64,000 nucleotides of DNA from Armillaria gallica (Eukaryota; Basidiomycota; Agaricomycetes; Agaricales; Physalacriaceae), in contig JBANDB010000014.1 in NCBI GenBank assembly GCA_037576215.1, forward strand, positions 682,001 to 746,000, read 5' to 3'. The notes under the pieces are model-generated. The model was given only the letters and a program-made list of their open reading frames with translations. It did no database searches and had not been told where the DNA came from. Of this stretch, positions 23,425 through 35,235 are shown one piece after another; position 1 is the stretch's first letter; each line of letters begins with the position of its first letter. The translations under genes and the position numbers were made by a program.

Positions 23425-24374
23425 ATGTTCATCGTTAACTGGTTCTTCGATATTCTCGCTCAACTCGGTACTGCTCCTTCTATCATCTTTCTGACGACAT
23501 GTTTATGCTTTGCGTCTAGGTTTGATGCACAAGAATGCCAAAATTCTTTTCCTTGGATTGGATAATGCTGGAAAAACGGTGCGCGCTTTAGCTGTCTAGT
23601 GTATTCATCTCTTTTTACCATTCCGGACGGGTAGACTCTACTGCACATGCTGAAAAACGACCGACTTGCTACCCTCCAACCTACGTTGCACCCAAGTTAG
23701 TACTTTTTTTGTCCGGCGTCGACTTTTTCTGAAAGCTCTCGCAGCATCTGAGGAACTCGCCATTGGAAATGTCAAGTTCACCACCCATGATCTAGGTGGA
23801 CATATGCAAGGTTGGCACCAGCGTTATCGCACGGTGGAAAACATTCTCATTCTAACCCAGCTCGTCGGCTCTGGCGCGACTACTTCCCTGAAGTCGATGG
23901 CATCATCTTCCTCGTCGACAGCGCCGACTTTGAACGTTTCTCAGAAGCCAAGGCTGAACTTGATGCCCTCCTTTCTATTGAAGAGCTCGCCAAGGTTCCT
24001 TTCCTCGTTCTCGGCAACAAGATTGACGCCCCGGGCGCTGTCAGTGAGGAAGAGTTGAGGCATCACCTGGGACTGTATCAGACAACGGGCAAGGTGCGTA
24101 GTTGGGCTATGGTCTACTGGGCAGTGCTCATCCGACCCTTCGTGCAGGGCAAGGTCCCTCTTACTGATATTAGGCCCGTGGAACTGTTCATGTGTTCGGT
24201 TGTCCAGAGGCAGGGCTATGGAGAAGGTCGGTCCGCATTGTTCTATTATCTCAGCTATGATTTGATGATTGCACTCTAGGTTTCCGGTGGATCTCGCAAT
24301 ACGTGAGTCTTTTTACGTGTTCTATTCTTTTCGCCCCGTCATCTAACTGCTTTTTTCTTGCTGTATAGATTTGA
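23425..24374 (+). CDS. SAR1: Small COPII coat GTPase SAR1
   Basis: Arf-family GTPase that starts COPII vesicle formation at ER exit sites. Exons: 23425-23467, 23520-23578, 23635-23695, 23745-23810, 23861-24093, 24148-24226, 24280-24302 and 24369-24374. The joined protein begins [20 protein letters not shown], an amphipathic N-terminus that inserts in the ER membrane. It has the P-loop '[16 protein letters not shown]', switch I '[16 protein letters not shown]', switch II '[20 protein letters not shown]', the '[13 protein letters not shown]' base-binding motif and the C-terminus '[11 protein letters not shown]'. About 189 residues, exactly as expected. The last coding exon carries only Ile and the stop codon. 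A CACGTG box lies 100 bp upstream. Confidence 0.97.
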
Positions 24375-24494
24375 GGGAGGGGAAAATATTGCTACGCGGA
24401 TAGATTTTTTTGTACCTTTGTTTACCGGAACCTTTTATGCACGTAAATTACCCAAGATAGCTCTACTGGTTACGCTCATGTTGCCGTTCCTGTC

Positions 24495-25891
24495 ATGGCT
24501 ATTATCCATATAATTCCATATTTCTCTTCTTTTCGCCATGTCCTGATTCTCTCCATTGCAATACGCGTCGTTCTCATTGTCTACAGCGAGTGGCACGATG
24601 CTCGTTCCCTCGTCAAGTATACCGATATCGATTACCGCGTTTTTAGTGACGCTGCGTCGTTTCTTTTGCATCCAGGAGAGAAAAATATCGCTCAAGGTCC
24701 TTTGAAAAGCTGGATTCGGCTTGGAGAGTATGTCGTGATTTGCTGTCGTGTCACTGACGATGTTGAACGTGTCATTGTAGCCCGTATACCCGGGAGACAT
24801 ACCGGTATACCCCATTGTTTGCCCTTCTACTGGCGCCGAACGAATGGATCCATCCATCCTTTGGGAAATATCTCTTCGCCGCGTGCGATATCGTCAATGG
24901 GTTGCTGATATACCGGCTCACCGAGGCGACACGCTATAGCGCTCTCCACATGCTCAACCCAATGGTTTTTTCAATATCGACTAGAGGGTCCTCCGAGTCT
25001 GTGCTATCCCTCCTAGTGCTCCTCACACTCTATGCTGCCCTTACGGATCGCTGGAAAACGGCCGCAGTCATGTTAGGCGTCAGCACGCACTGGAAGATCT
25101 ATCCAGGGATATACGGCGTAGCATGTTTGGCCGTCCTTGCGAAGGGAAATTCGGTTGTGAATTGGCGCGGGATTTCTTTTGGTCTGCTGAGTGTCTTGAC
25201 GTTTGGAATCTTGGGTAGTGGGTGTTATCTTGTGTGAGTAAGGCGCGTGTTTTTCTTGAAGTGATGTTGAACACTGTATAGTTGGGGGTACCCTTTCCTC
25301 TATGAATCATACTTGTATCACCTACACCGTCTGGACCACCGACACAACTTTTCGCCTTATTTCTACCTGACATACTTGACGTATCCTGTTGGAGATCCTG
25401 AGGACTCCCGAGGATTGTTCTCTCGAGTCATTCGCTCCCCTTTGACAAGCTTCCTGCCTCAGATGACGCTTGTCCTTGGAGCGGGTCTAGCGCTTGGCCG
25501 CAGAAAGGACGACTTGGTGTTCGCATGGTTTATTCAAACGGCTGTGTTCGTTATTTTCAACAAAGTCTGTACCTCACAGGCATGTATATTTCCCCTTGTT
25601 TAACCGCATAAATTGACCGTGTGGTTTCAGTACTTCCTCTGGTACCTACTCCTCCTTCCTCTCCTCCTTCCTTCGATCCACATGTCGACACACAAGGCAT
25701 TCACCTGTCTTGCTGTCTGGGTCGGTGTCCAAGCTCTATGGCTCAGCGAAGCTTACAAGCTAGAGTTCTTGGGACAGAATGTGTTTTGGGGGCTATGGTT
25801 GCGAGGGTTGGTGTATGTTGTGGGAAACTGCTGGGTTCTCGCTGAAGTTATGAACGGATACAAGTCCCCAGTCAAAAAAGTAGTTCCTTAG
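24495..25891 (+). CDS. GPI14: GPI mannosyltransferase 1, catalytic subunit (PIG-M type)
   Basis: Adds the first alpha-1,4 mannose to the GPI core from dolichol-phosphate-mannose on the ER luminal side. The protein starts MAIIHIIPYFSSFRHVLILS with an N-terminal membrane segment. The first luminal loop has the family's catalytic acidic motif in 'VKYTDIDYRVFSDAASFLL' (DXD) and 'GDPYTRETYRYTPLFALLL' (spliced over intron 24730-24779). Later motifs are 'LHMLNPMVFSISTRGSSES', 'VSTHWKIYPGIYGVACL', 'RHNFSPYFYLTYL' and 'QYFLWYLLLLPLLLP', with about ten hydrophobic helices. The end 'MNGYKSPVKKVVP' carries lysines near the C-terminus, consistent with ER residence. It converges on SRPRB with 136 bp between stops. 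Confidence 0.93.
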
Positions 25892-26027
25892 CTTATTGGT
25901 GAGGCACTAAGACACTGACCCTCCCATTGGTCGTACATACATTACCATCATGCAACCGATTCCAGCTGACCATCGTCGAGACCCTTTGTGAGTCTAATAA
26001 AATACACATTGACTGTAAGGTACAAAT

Positions 26028-26977
26028 CTATCGCCGCATGGTCACCAGAAGCTCTTGGAGAGAACCAAGTCCAATTTGTGGACCACCTTTCTCATCATCG
26101 ACTCCTTTCACCGACTGTTTCACTGATGTGGCAATAAAGTGCACTTCGGTACCCTCCCAGTCGGAAAACCTGAATGTTTTAGCAGTGCCTGCGCATTCAA
26201 GACCGCCCAACTCTGTTTTCTCCTCCTCGCCTAGGCCCTCAACTCCTAGACTACCTGACTGTGCATCTCGGCGCTTCTCCAACTCCCTCTCAAGCACAGT
26301 TTTCACTCGGTTGATGGCGAGAGCATCAGAGGAGGCATTGGCTGACCCAGCCATGTTCTTGAGTAGGTCGGTCTTGTGGGCGACAATCACCAGACTGGGA
26401 GTCTTCTGAGTAGGTGATAAGTTGACTATAGAATCCATTATGATGTGAAGATGCCTAGAAGGAAGCTGAATATCTGAAACGATGTAACAGTTTCACAAAG
26501 TGTTCTCACTCTGCAACGGCTGCCCCATTACGCGACACTGTGCTTGTATCCACGACAAAGACGACGACAGTTGCCTCTTTCATGTGGTCCTTGAACTGGT
26601 CTCGCATCTTTGGATGTCCAGGTATATCGACGATGACTACAGGCTTATTGAACGGAGGCTGGTCGACGGATGAGGTGTTGGCCTGTAAAGATGTATGTGA
26701 TGGTAGCGCTTGGTCGTACACAAGCTGCAGGAGAAACGTAAGTATATTTTGGATACTTTCAGGCAGAGCATACCTTGGCAAATATCGCTGTTTTACCAGC
26801 GTCAGAGGGGCCAACGAGGAGTACTACGTTTCCACGAGTTTTGAAAGTGAAAGCGAGTATGACGACTAGATGATAATCGTCTGAGTACAAGAACCAAGAG
26901 GAAATATTTCTACGCACGAACGACAACTAATACAAGGAGCGAGACGGCTATTCTTGTTATAATTTGAGAAAATCCAT
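26028..26977 (-). CDS. Signal recognition particle receptor, beta subunit
   Basis: Membrane-anchored GTPase that holds the SRP receptor alpha subunit at the ER. There is one N-terminal hydrophobic segment ('IAVSLLVLVVVLVILAFTF'), then G1 'VVLLVGPSDAGKTAIFAK', G3 'VIVDIPGHPKMRDQFKDHM' with the following 'VVFVVDTSTV', and G4 'VIVAHKTDLLKNMAG'. The C-terminal part contains 'RFSDWEGTEVHFIATSVKQS', the SRPRB ending, and stops at 26028. The only ATG before the membrane segment (26975-26977) is out of frame: ATGGATTTT reaches a stop after six codons. One added T in the TTTT run (plus-strand AAAA 26969-26972) would give a clean MDFSQIITRIAV start, so a sequence error is likely. It is divergent from UTP21, with about 120 bp between starts. 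Confidence 0.9.
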
Positions 26978-27098
26978 GGTGGGAGGAGAGGGTCTAGTAT
27001 TTGTCCACCGTGGCGAAGCCTAACAGAGGTCTTCCCGATCGGGTCAGGAAATTTTGGAGGACCGCGTCTTGCCCACTTACCTTCACCTCAAAGTCGCG

Positions 27099-30000
27099 AT
27101 GGCCGCCACCTACGATGCTCAGCCGCCTCGCAAGAAAATTCGCAGAACCTCCTCTTCGACTTCTGCACAAAAACAACGAGCCGAACCTCGTCTGTTCGTA
27201 CCCTTTCGGGCCCTCGGTCTCGTCACCAACCATGTTCCTTTTGTTCTGCAGACTCGGTCGTACAAGGGTGCTACCGATGGACCACGAGTGCATATTCTGA
27301 CATGCCTTGGAAAATCATGGGCTCTGTGGGAAGGTGGAAAGATGACCTTACTTTTCGTCGGTGCGAAAGGATTATGCATATCCGCGGAAAGCTGCTTATA
27401 CATGCTCAACAGGACCGGACACGGTCGATCCAATATCTTACTTGGCAATGGACGGTGATGCTGTCTGGGCTGCTGCTGGTCCCTCCATCATCAAGTACGT
27501 CCGCGGAAAAGAGGTGAGTCGCGCAAAAGGAACCGTTCTCTCAATTTCATTGTTTCTCAGATCCTTCGAATATCAAGTCCATTAGAGTCTTCCTTATCGT
27601 ATATCACGATTTTTGGAACTCTTATACTTGCATTGGACGAAAGAGGAGAACGAATGTTTGTATGGGATACCACGGATGGAGGTAATTCATCAATTTTCTG
27701 ATATATGCTTTGCTAAATACCCTTCGTTAGCTTTACAAGCTACGGTACAGTTTGATGCAGACTTCACCGCGACTTCCATACTACATCCTTCCACGTATCT
27801 CAACAAAGTGCTCGTTTCTAGCAGTCAAGGAAGTATGCAGCTATGGAATATTCGTTCACAGTAAGTTTAATGGAATATATGCTATGAGTCGGGTCTCATC
27901 TTGTGTTTGTAGAACCCGCATACATAGCTTTTCATCCTCAAATCTTTTGTCGATGGGTTCGGCACCTTCACCATCCACCTTGCACGGTACATCCATAACC
28001 GCCTTGGTACAGTCCCCAGCGATTGATGTTGTTGGAATCGGTTTCACTTCCGGAGAGATTTCTGTCTATGACGTCCGTACAGATGAACGTCTAATTCGTA
28101 TGTTCATGGATGGTGGTGGCATAAGAGCTCTGGGTTTTAGAAGTGGTAAGTGGGTCAGCTATTCTCACTCTCTAAGCTAAAGACCAACCTCGATATCTAG
28201 ACGGAGAACCTATTCTCGCCTCTGCTTCATCCGTGGGCCATATTGCTTTATGGGATCTCAATTCTGGTGGCCGTTTGTTGCATATGGTGCGCGGTGCACA
28301 TGATGGCGCTATAAGCGCTCTAGAATGGATCCCTGGTCAGCCTGTCCTAATCAGCTCTGGTGAAGACAATAGCGTCAAGGTAATTGGCTCTTCTAATGCG
28401 TAGGTCGTAGTTACTGATATCTTTCATCTAGCAATGGCTATTCGATTCTCCAACTGCAGCGCCGCGTTTACTCAAGTTCCGCTCCGGTCATCATGCTCCT
28501 CCACATCTCATCCGATATTATGGTGATGATGGAAAACAACTTCTGACAACTTCAAGGGATCGCAGTCTTAGATGTACATCGGTGGTACGTGATTCGCGGT
28601 CATTTGAGCTTTCGCAGGGTCCGTCAGCTTTTTCTTCTATACAGTCAATTGAATTAATCAGTCGACTTCTCCAGGATCCCTTGCTAAGAAGGCTACTGCT
28701 CTGTCAATACCGCTGGCATCTCTGAAGTTCCCGGCAATCACATCTTTGTCGTATTCGTCAGCTCGAGCGAAAGATTGGGACGATATTCTCACTGCACATA
28801 CGGATGAGTCTCTTGCACGGTCTTGGACGATGCAAAACAAGAAAGTGGGAAAATATACTTTTGGCTTCACGGAGCCTGTCAAAGGTAAAGGCAAGGGAAA
28901 AGCTATCGGCTCGGTCAAGGTTTGCCCAATGTTTTAACTCACACTGATTTGGTCTTACTATATCACGTTATGTAGGCCGTTTGTGTTACCGCGTGCGGAA
29001 ACTTCGCATTGGCAGGCTCATCAATAGGCGATGTCTATATGTGGAACCTTCAATCAGGTATACGACGCAAGACTTTCGACGTTGGTCCATGCCCTGCAGA
29101 GGCTACAAGTCGACTGGGAACCGCCGGAAAGAAAGGGAACGAACGTACTATTACTGGGATCGCCACAGACGCACTGAACAGAACTGTTATCGTGAGCACG
29201 TTGGATGGAACCATCAATGTGCGTATTTTTTGCCTTGACAAATGTGGGGCTAACGCCATCGTAATTTTAGTTCTTTGATTTCCACACTGCCCAGTTGGAA
29301 CGCACCACCATTATTTCTTCGCCTATTGTATCCATGTCGTTACATCGGGACAATGGGCTACTGGCCATTATATGTGACGATATGATAGTTCGTATCCTCG
29401 ATATTGAGACCAAGAAAGTCGTTCGAGAATTAGGAGGATTTAGAGGACGGATACTTGATATTGTATACCAGCTGGTCAATCCTTCTCTCGAATTAATGCT
29501 CACGAACATTTTAAGACGTTTTCCCCGGATTCAAGATGGCTCATTGCCAGTTCCTGGATTCTATCATCCGAACGTATGATGTCCCAACTGGTCGGCTGAT
29601 CGATGCCTTCAGGACACCTAGTGTGGCCACTAGCGTTTCGTTCTCACCTACAAATGACTTCCTCGCAACATCACATGTCGATAGCGTCGGCATTTACCTC
29701 TGGTGAGCCTCTTCAAATAATTGAGCAGTCTTCAATCTGACCCACCATTGACAGGGCAAACCGTGCTCAGTATGACACTGTCTCCTTCCAGAGCATCAGC
29801 GACGATGATTTGGCTGACACGGCACTTCCTTCAATGCAAGGAACTGCGGAGGACGAAGGTGAGTAAGGATAATCGATACTCGGATTGTTTTAACGCTCCT
29901 CGCTATTAGCACTTGACTCTCTATCACCGCTATCTGCACAACAAGAAGCTATCGATGTTTTCATGACTCCTCCTCAATTAGACGGGGAGCTCATAACGCT

Positions 30001-30681
30001 GACACTACTTCCCCGCTCTCGGTGGCAAACGCTGCTCAACCTAGAAGTGATACAGGTGCGCCCTCTAGGCTGGATGGAGCTTCCTTTTTGACCCTCTGCG
30101 TAGCATCGTAATAAACCAAAAGAGCCCCCAAAAGCCCCAGAAAAGGCACCCTTCTTTTTACCCACCCTTCCTGGTGTCGAGACACGGTTTGCTGTCGAGG
30201 CCGCTGAACAGGAAACAACTTCGAAAAAGTCAACGCGAAGATTGGAGAATGCTGCTGGCCACTCACAAAGCCAGTTCCACAAGCAGCTGAACTCCGAATC
30301 TCGTGAAGGGGATTGTAGGTCACGACATCCACTTGGCAACGCTGTCTGACCTTTCCAATAGACGAGACATTTTTCAACCTGATCAAATCCCTATCGCCCG
30401 CCGCTTTGGACTTGGAAATTCGCTCACTCGTCTCCCTTGATAGTCTTCAACTATTCACTCACTCCCTGAGGCAACGACTACTTTCGCATAAAGATTTTGA
30501 AGCCGTCCAGGCTCTCCAAAACGTTTTCCTCCGTATCCATGGGGATGTGCTAATTGAAAATTCCGAGCTCCAATCGGATATGATGGAGCTTCTGGAAGTA
30601 CAACGGAAGGAGAGCGAAAGAGTTCTGGAGTTGATTGCTTCGTCTTTGGGTACCTTGGGATTCGTTAGGGACCGATCATGA
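27099..30681 (+). CDS. UTP21: U3 snoRNP/SSU processome WD-repeat protein UTP21 (WDR36)
   Basis: Component of the UTP-B subcomplex for 18S rRNA processing in the nucleolus. I take the ATG at 27099 (MAATYDAQPPRKKIRRTSSS), which gives an Lys/Arg-rich nuclear-signal start. Two WD40 propellers follow. Matching segments include 'RLFVPFRALGLVTNHVPFVL', 'VHILTCLGKSWALWEGGKMT', 'PVLISSGEDNSVKQWLFDSP', 'LLTTSRDRSLRC', 'AVCVTACGNFALAGSSIGDV' and 'DSRWLIASSLDSIIRTYDVP'. The C-terminal UTP21 domain reads 'ETFFNLIKSLSPAALDLEIR', then 'FTHSLRQRLLSHKDFEAVQA' and 'ALQNVFLRIHGDVL'. About a dozen short introns can be traced and the frame is consistent throughout. It converges on the glutamine-synthetase gene. 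Confidence 0.95.
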
Positions 30682-31054
30682 GGTTTGCAAGTTGGTTGCT
30701 TCGGCTGTTGGGGATGTTAGCTGTAGATATACAACGCTTCTAGGAGAACATATACACTGCTGCATATTTGTTCGGCGGAAAAGTGAGCCATTCATGCGTT
30801 GTGATGGCCCCCCCAAGTAACAGTACCGACCAACTGGGTGGATGGCGTTCTCACAGCACTGATACACGTCTACTTTTGTAACCCGCCTAAGCGGTTATTA
30901 TTCTTATGCTGGTAGAGCTTCATATCATAGAGATGAAGGGTAGTCAAAGGATCTGTAGCTCGCATTCGCTCAGCGATGCTTCTCCTTCGAAAGAGCCAAA
31001 TATGTATATGAAACTGTACGGCGATCTTTGACTTCACATCATAATTCTACAGAC

Positions 31055-33215
31055 TTATGCCAGCTCAATGTAGCGTTCCACTGCATCAAATCGATCAGCA
31101 ACTATAGGTCGGCCGTGTAAGATGATAAACTCACCCTCCCAATCGGTTACAGCCTCGTTCCACAACTTGACTTCATGTTCTCGCGTCCCACCATAGTGCT
31201 CGACGAACACATTACCAAGCATTTCTGGCTCTCTGGCGATGCTTTCCGGCTTCATCATCCGGATCGTCGCAGCCTCCAGCGATATTGGAAGCATCTTCAC
31301 CTAATAAAAAGCGTCAAGCAGAGGAAGCGCCGACGCCGTACGGCTTACCTTCCCGTTCTTCTTGTCCTCGGGCGTGAAATGACTGATAGGCGGTGCTGTG
31401 AGCTTAAGTTTCTTCTCGATGCCTCTCAGACCGAGGAGGAAGACTGCGCTCAAGGCGAAATATGGATTCATATCCGCCCCGGGAATACGGACTTCGAACC
31501 TCGTCGCCGAGGGAGGGACTGAAGGCGGTGAGAGGATACGGATAGACGCTGCACGGGAGTCATAGCCGTATGTAACGGCGTTCGGCGCCCAGAACGCTTC
31601 GCCGCCTACCAGACGCTTATAGCCGTTGATAGTAGGGACCAACTGTGTCGGAAGTGAGAAGAAAGATTGCAGTTTGAATGTTAATTACTTGCCAAAGGCA
31701 TGACTAGCACGATATGTGTCAGTACACACGAAATGATTGATAATTTATAGTAAACTGACTGTCAGCAACGCCGTCAAGAATACCGGCGAGGAAGTGTTCA
31801 GCTGCTTCGCTTATGTACTTGGTATCTTCAAAGGCAGCACCTTCACGTCCTGTCGCCGCATCGGAGCTGGGAAGTGCGAATATGTTTTGATTCTGGATGT
31901 TTCGTAGAGAGACATGAATATGGCTATCAGGGCGGTTAAACGGTGGAAGATGTGGTAGATGCAGAGGATTCATACCCGCTACAGCCGGGAAGCTGTGTGT
32001 AACGTTAGAAATGGATTCCATGGATATGTCAAGGTGACTGACATTATTCCAAGGCTTAGCCATGAAGCTTGGAATGACGCCTCGCTGCATACCAATACTT
32101 TTCGTTAGGTACTTGAATAATATTGCGTTGTCAGCCATTCTGAGAGCAGTAGTGTAAGCCAAGGCGGTTTCCAGGACGCCAGGACCGGTTTCGGTGTCTA
32201 TCAGATATATACTTCAGAAAGTCTGAGGTGTTAACGAAGAGGACCTACGATGTCCTTCAATGTCAACGCCAAATTGGGCGCCCAAATTAAAAATGTCGTG
32301 AAAGTAATCGTTGTTTAGTTGAGTACGTAGAAGAGAGTACCCGTGCACTTGATGTATATGAATGGGAGAATCGAAGTACTGGCAAAACAGCTTACATACT
32401 TCCTGGTGTCAGCGGTTTCAAGTCGTGGTACTTCTTCTCCGATAATGACCCTGGCGTTTCTGTGGATGGTGTATAAGAACAATGCTGGTCTTTGTCGCAC
32501 GACTAGCCTTTGAAGTTGAAGAACTGATAGAAATAAATATCAGTTCATATCCACCGATGGAGAAACGGCTAACCTCGTATTCTACACCAGCAAAACATTC
32601 GAAGCCTAGTGATGCCGCCCGTTCAGTCGTGATCCTCAAAATACCCCTTGGGTCAACTACCAGTGGTTCTTTCGTATCGGGATCCAAGAAAGACACCAAG
32701 AAGAAGGGCACATTGTCTTCCCAGGGAATGCGACGGTAGGTGGAGAGATCGATACGTGCTAAGATGTCCCGGTAGCCATTAGCCTTGTTCGATATTAGCA
32801 GCTCTCGTGAATAGACGGTGTCATGTATGTCCCAGCCACTATGGGTGCCGTTGAGCTTGCAATCCGAAAGACGTGTTGAACGTACAATATGACGCTGCAG
32901 AAGCCAAATCCGTCCGACGATGCTGCGCTGATGAATTTATCTTTGCTCTAAGAGACATTCAACGCGCGCCTCAGGCAACATAGAACAGGACCCGCACCAT
33001 AAACTTGCCACGAAGAACGCCGTCAACTGTTAGACGCGTCAAAATGCACTAATGTTGCAACACGCAAGTTCCTACCGTCGATTCCTTGATAGCATTAAAC
33101 CCAGAGCCAATCCATATTTCAAGCGGTACCCACCAGCAACCTTGACTTTGATATCATTCGTCAAAACGTTCTTGAGTTCCTCTAAGGTGTTGGGTGCACC
33201 AGCAGTCGCAGACAT
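31055..33215 (-). CDS. Glutamine synthetase family enzyme (type I-like, FluG/GlnA-type)
   Basis: ATP-dependent ligase of the GS catalytic fold. Start MSATAGAPNTLEELKNVLTN at 33215. The N-terminal beta-grasp part reads 'GFGFCSVIFGWDMHDTVYSR', and 'VPFFLVSFLDPDTKEPLVVD' follows. Catalytic-domain motifs include 'GVDIEGHHTETGPGVLETAL', 'QRGVIPSFMAKPW', 'SGHVHVSL'-type residues before 'RNIQNQNIFALPSSD', and 'RLVGGEAFWAPNAVTYGYDS'. Next comes 'RFEVRIPGADMNPYFALSAV', with the family's Arg and Asn-Pro. The stop is 31055. The 5' part is finely split and contains an apparent 9-nt microexon (33076-33084) that joins '..VKVAG-ID-VDGVLRGKFM'. It is related to bacterial GlnA-type and fungal FluG-like proteins rather than to the short eukaryotic GSII. 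The true substrate (glutamine or a gamma-glutamyl amine) cannot be told. Confidence 0.88.
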
Positions 33216-33752
33216 GATGGCCGGAAGTGAAAGGGAGCAAGTGCGTTAGGGGCATGATCATCTCTTATCAAGCTACCACTATGACGAATTTTCATGTGCA
33301 CGACGACCCACGCCGCGGCAACAACGACCAAGCGCTCCGCTATATCGCTCATACTCGGGCGCCTACGAGGCCAGGCTTATTCGATACGCCGGCCATATCT
33401 ATCTACCTCAAGGCTTCGTTTCTAAGGATAGCTTACGGCGAGAGCTAGACAAAGCGTGGCTCGTAGCCAGGCTCATGCGATAAGGATTTGACCTCGAAGT
33501 GAGCCCTCAGTCGTTGATGAATACTGGAATATCATGTTAGCGATACGGCAAGTCTGTGTGGCTTCGAAGCTATCGCGGGGATTGCCCATCAGCAGAAAGA
33601 GGACAACCTCCACTCCATGCTTGGGGATCGCATTCTGTGACTGCGAAAATTTGACATGTACTTGTAAGTAAATGTTGAGGCACCTCACATCGAATCATCA
33701 TTGCTAATACTATTTTCACAATATGCAGTCCCGAGGTCTTCGTTGGATTCGA
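33216..33752. other. Intergenic region upstream of glutamine-synthetase gene
   Basis: I see no coding content here. The short frames (33227-33448 plus, 33473-33767 minus) have no recognisable motif. Confidence 0.3.
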
Positions 33753-33790
33753 GGTCTTGTAGTGCAACGATTATCACCTTGGATCCTTAG
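33753..33790 (+). pseudogene. 5' tRNA fragment resembling tRNA-Gln
   Basis: This 38-bp stretch reads GGTCTTGTAGTG, then a diverged D-loop, then TTATCAC. It matches the 5' half of the complete tRNA-Gln at 34017 (GGTCTTATAGTG...TTATCAC) at most positions, including the acceptor strand and A box. No anticodon arm, T arm or 3' acceptor strand follows, so it is a truncated tRNA copy about 230 bp upstream of the intact gene. Confidence 0.6.
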
Positions 33791-34016
33791 TTGTACTTGA
33801 CATGGCGAGAACAGCGTCGGAGAAGACTACACTACCAAGGATGCCTCACCCCAGCGCTGCACGTTGTTCCGGCTATTCTACACTGGTAAGTGGAGTTCAC
33901 GCAGTTCCTCACTAATTTGATTTGCCTTGTACCAAAAGTAAAGATAGCAAGTTGAAGTTGGCATTCTGCTCTCTGTTAGAGAGCTGACATTAACGTTAAA
34001 TTAGAACGAGAAGTAC

Positions 34017-34121
34017 GGTCTTATAGTGTAGTGGTTATCACTCAGGATTTTGAAATGTCCCGAAATGGACAGATTATGTAATCAATTTCCTGGAACCCAG
34101 GTTCGAACCCTGGTAAGACCT
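34017..34121 (+). tRNA. tRNA-Gln (UUG) with intron
   Basis: The acceptor stem GGTCTTA pairs with TAAGACC at 34114-34120. The D arm is GTGTAGTGGTTATCAC. The anticodon stem CAGGA/TCCTG encloses the loop TTTTGA-T with anticodon TTG, read as Gln. An intron of about 34 bp interrupts the loop one base 3' of the anticodon. The T arm CCAGG-TTCGAAC-CCTGG is perfectly paired. The A box and the B box (GGTTCGAACCC) are both present, and T-rich Pol III terminators (TTTT) follow at 34126-34129 and 34131-34134. Confidence 0.95.
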
Positions 34122-34904
34122 TAAGTTTTGTTTTAAGGGTGCTTTCGGTTTTTGTAAACTTAATAGCCACTCTAACTTGAACCTACAACTGCAGATCTCT
34201 CTCGTGAACTATGACGCGTTGCAAAGTACTACATAACTATGTTGTACCTCGTAAATACCCTATAAATACAACAGGATTGAGTATATATCCTCATAGTCAT
34301 ACGATACTAGATAAGCCGCATCGACATGTAATACAGCACATCTCCAACAAGCGCACCATCTATTCAAACCCTTCCGGCACTTGGGCTCACGTCCAGAACC
34401 ATTAAAGTGGTTCTGATAATTGCGTTCGCATCCGCGATAGTACCACCTCCTCGTGTCCTTGGTTTTCGCTTTTGGTGACAACGTTGGCGATGGCGGCCTT
34501 TCCCTTGGAATCGGTTTTGAATCCATCACCGTCCTTATGGGGAGATACAAGTGCCTTCGTTCTCGACCATCGGGACAGGTGCCGTACTAAGAGATCCTGC
34601 GATGCACTTACCAACACGAGGCATACGGGGGACTGTTGGGGATAGCAAAGAGGGAATCGGGCAAAGCCAACAGTCAACGGTATTACTGGAAAGTTCTAAC
34701 AATTTTTGGTCAGATTTTGATGTACCCTGCTCGTCTCATCTTGCGGCACGGTACCTTCAGGCACGCCGGACACAAGGACACTGGTAATCACACAAGCGTT
34801 TCAAACCCAATCTGAGCAACGCAATCGGCACTAGGTCGTCAATCTACTCCACGGTCAGCCACTTTGACGAAGTACTGTTATCAAAGCCTTCGCAGTAGTG
34901 CGTA
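34122..34904. other. Intergenic region between tRNA-Gln and HET copy 2
   Basis: Minus-strand frames around 34260-34677 are open for up to 96 codons and include the charged stretch 'SKGKAAIANVVTKSENQGHE', but they overlap in different frames and match nothing I know. No gene is called. Confidence 0.3.
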
Positions 34905-35235
34905 CAGTTATTCTAACCTTGTCACTGCATGTCCCCATCCCAACCACAATCAGACTAAACATGGTAAAAAGGTTTAGCGAGTAGTCATCCATGGTAAATA
35001 TGCAGAAACACGTATAAAAGGACGCCGACTGATAACCTTCTGCAGCCAAATAGTTCTAGGCAGGTCACCACCGTCTTTCTTGTTACTGCATATCTTCATC
35101 ACAACTATGACAAGACTAATCACTCCGGGTCGGATAACAAAGCGTAGCGAGCAGTCCTCCAAGGTAAATATGCCGAAACACGTAGAAAAGGACGCCGACT
35201 AACATCCTACCGTAGCCATCTATGCATGTCACCGC
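34905..35235. repeat. Tandem duplication of the HET promoter module
   Basis: Two imperfect units of about 165 bp stand in direct repeat just before HET copy 2. Each contains an ACTGCATRTC..CATC..ACAA start, GACTAA, 'AGCGAGYAGTCMTCCAWGGT', 'AAATATGC', 'GAAACACGTA', a TATA-like box and 'GGACGCCGACT'. The upstream unit has TATAAAAG (35013-35020) and the downstream unit has TAGAAAAG at the equivalent place (about 35183-35190). The second unit runs into the coding start at 35222. Confidence 0.75.

Noticed and set aside
34260..34677. Possible zinc-finger remnant ('DLLVRHLSRWSRTKAL') on the minus strand
   Set aside because: No cysteine pair and no second finger. The frame overlaps other frames equally open.
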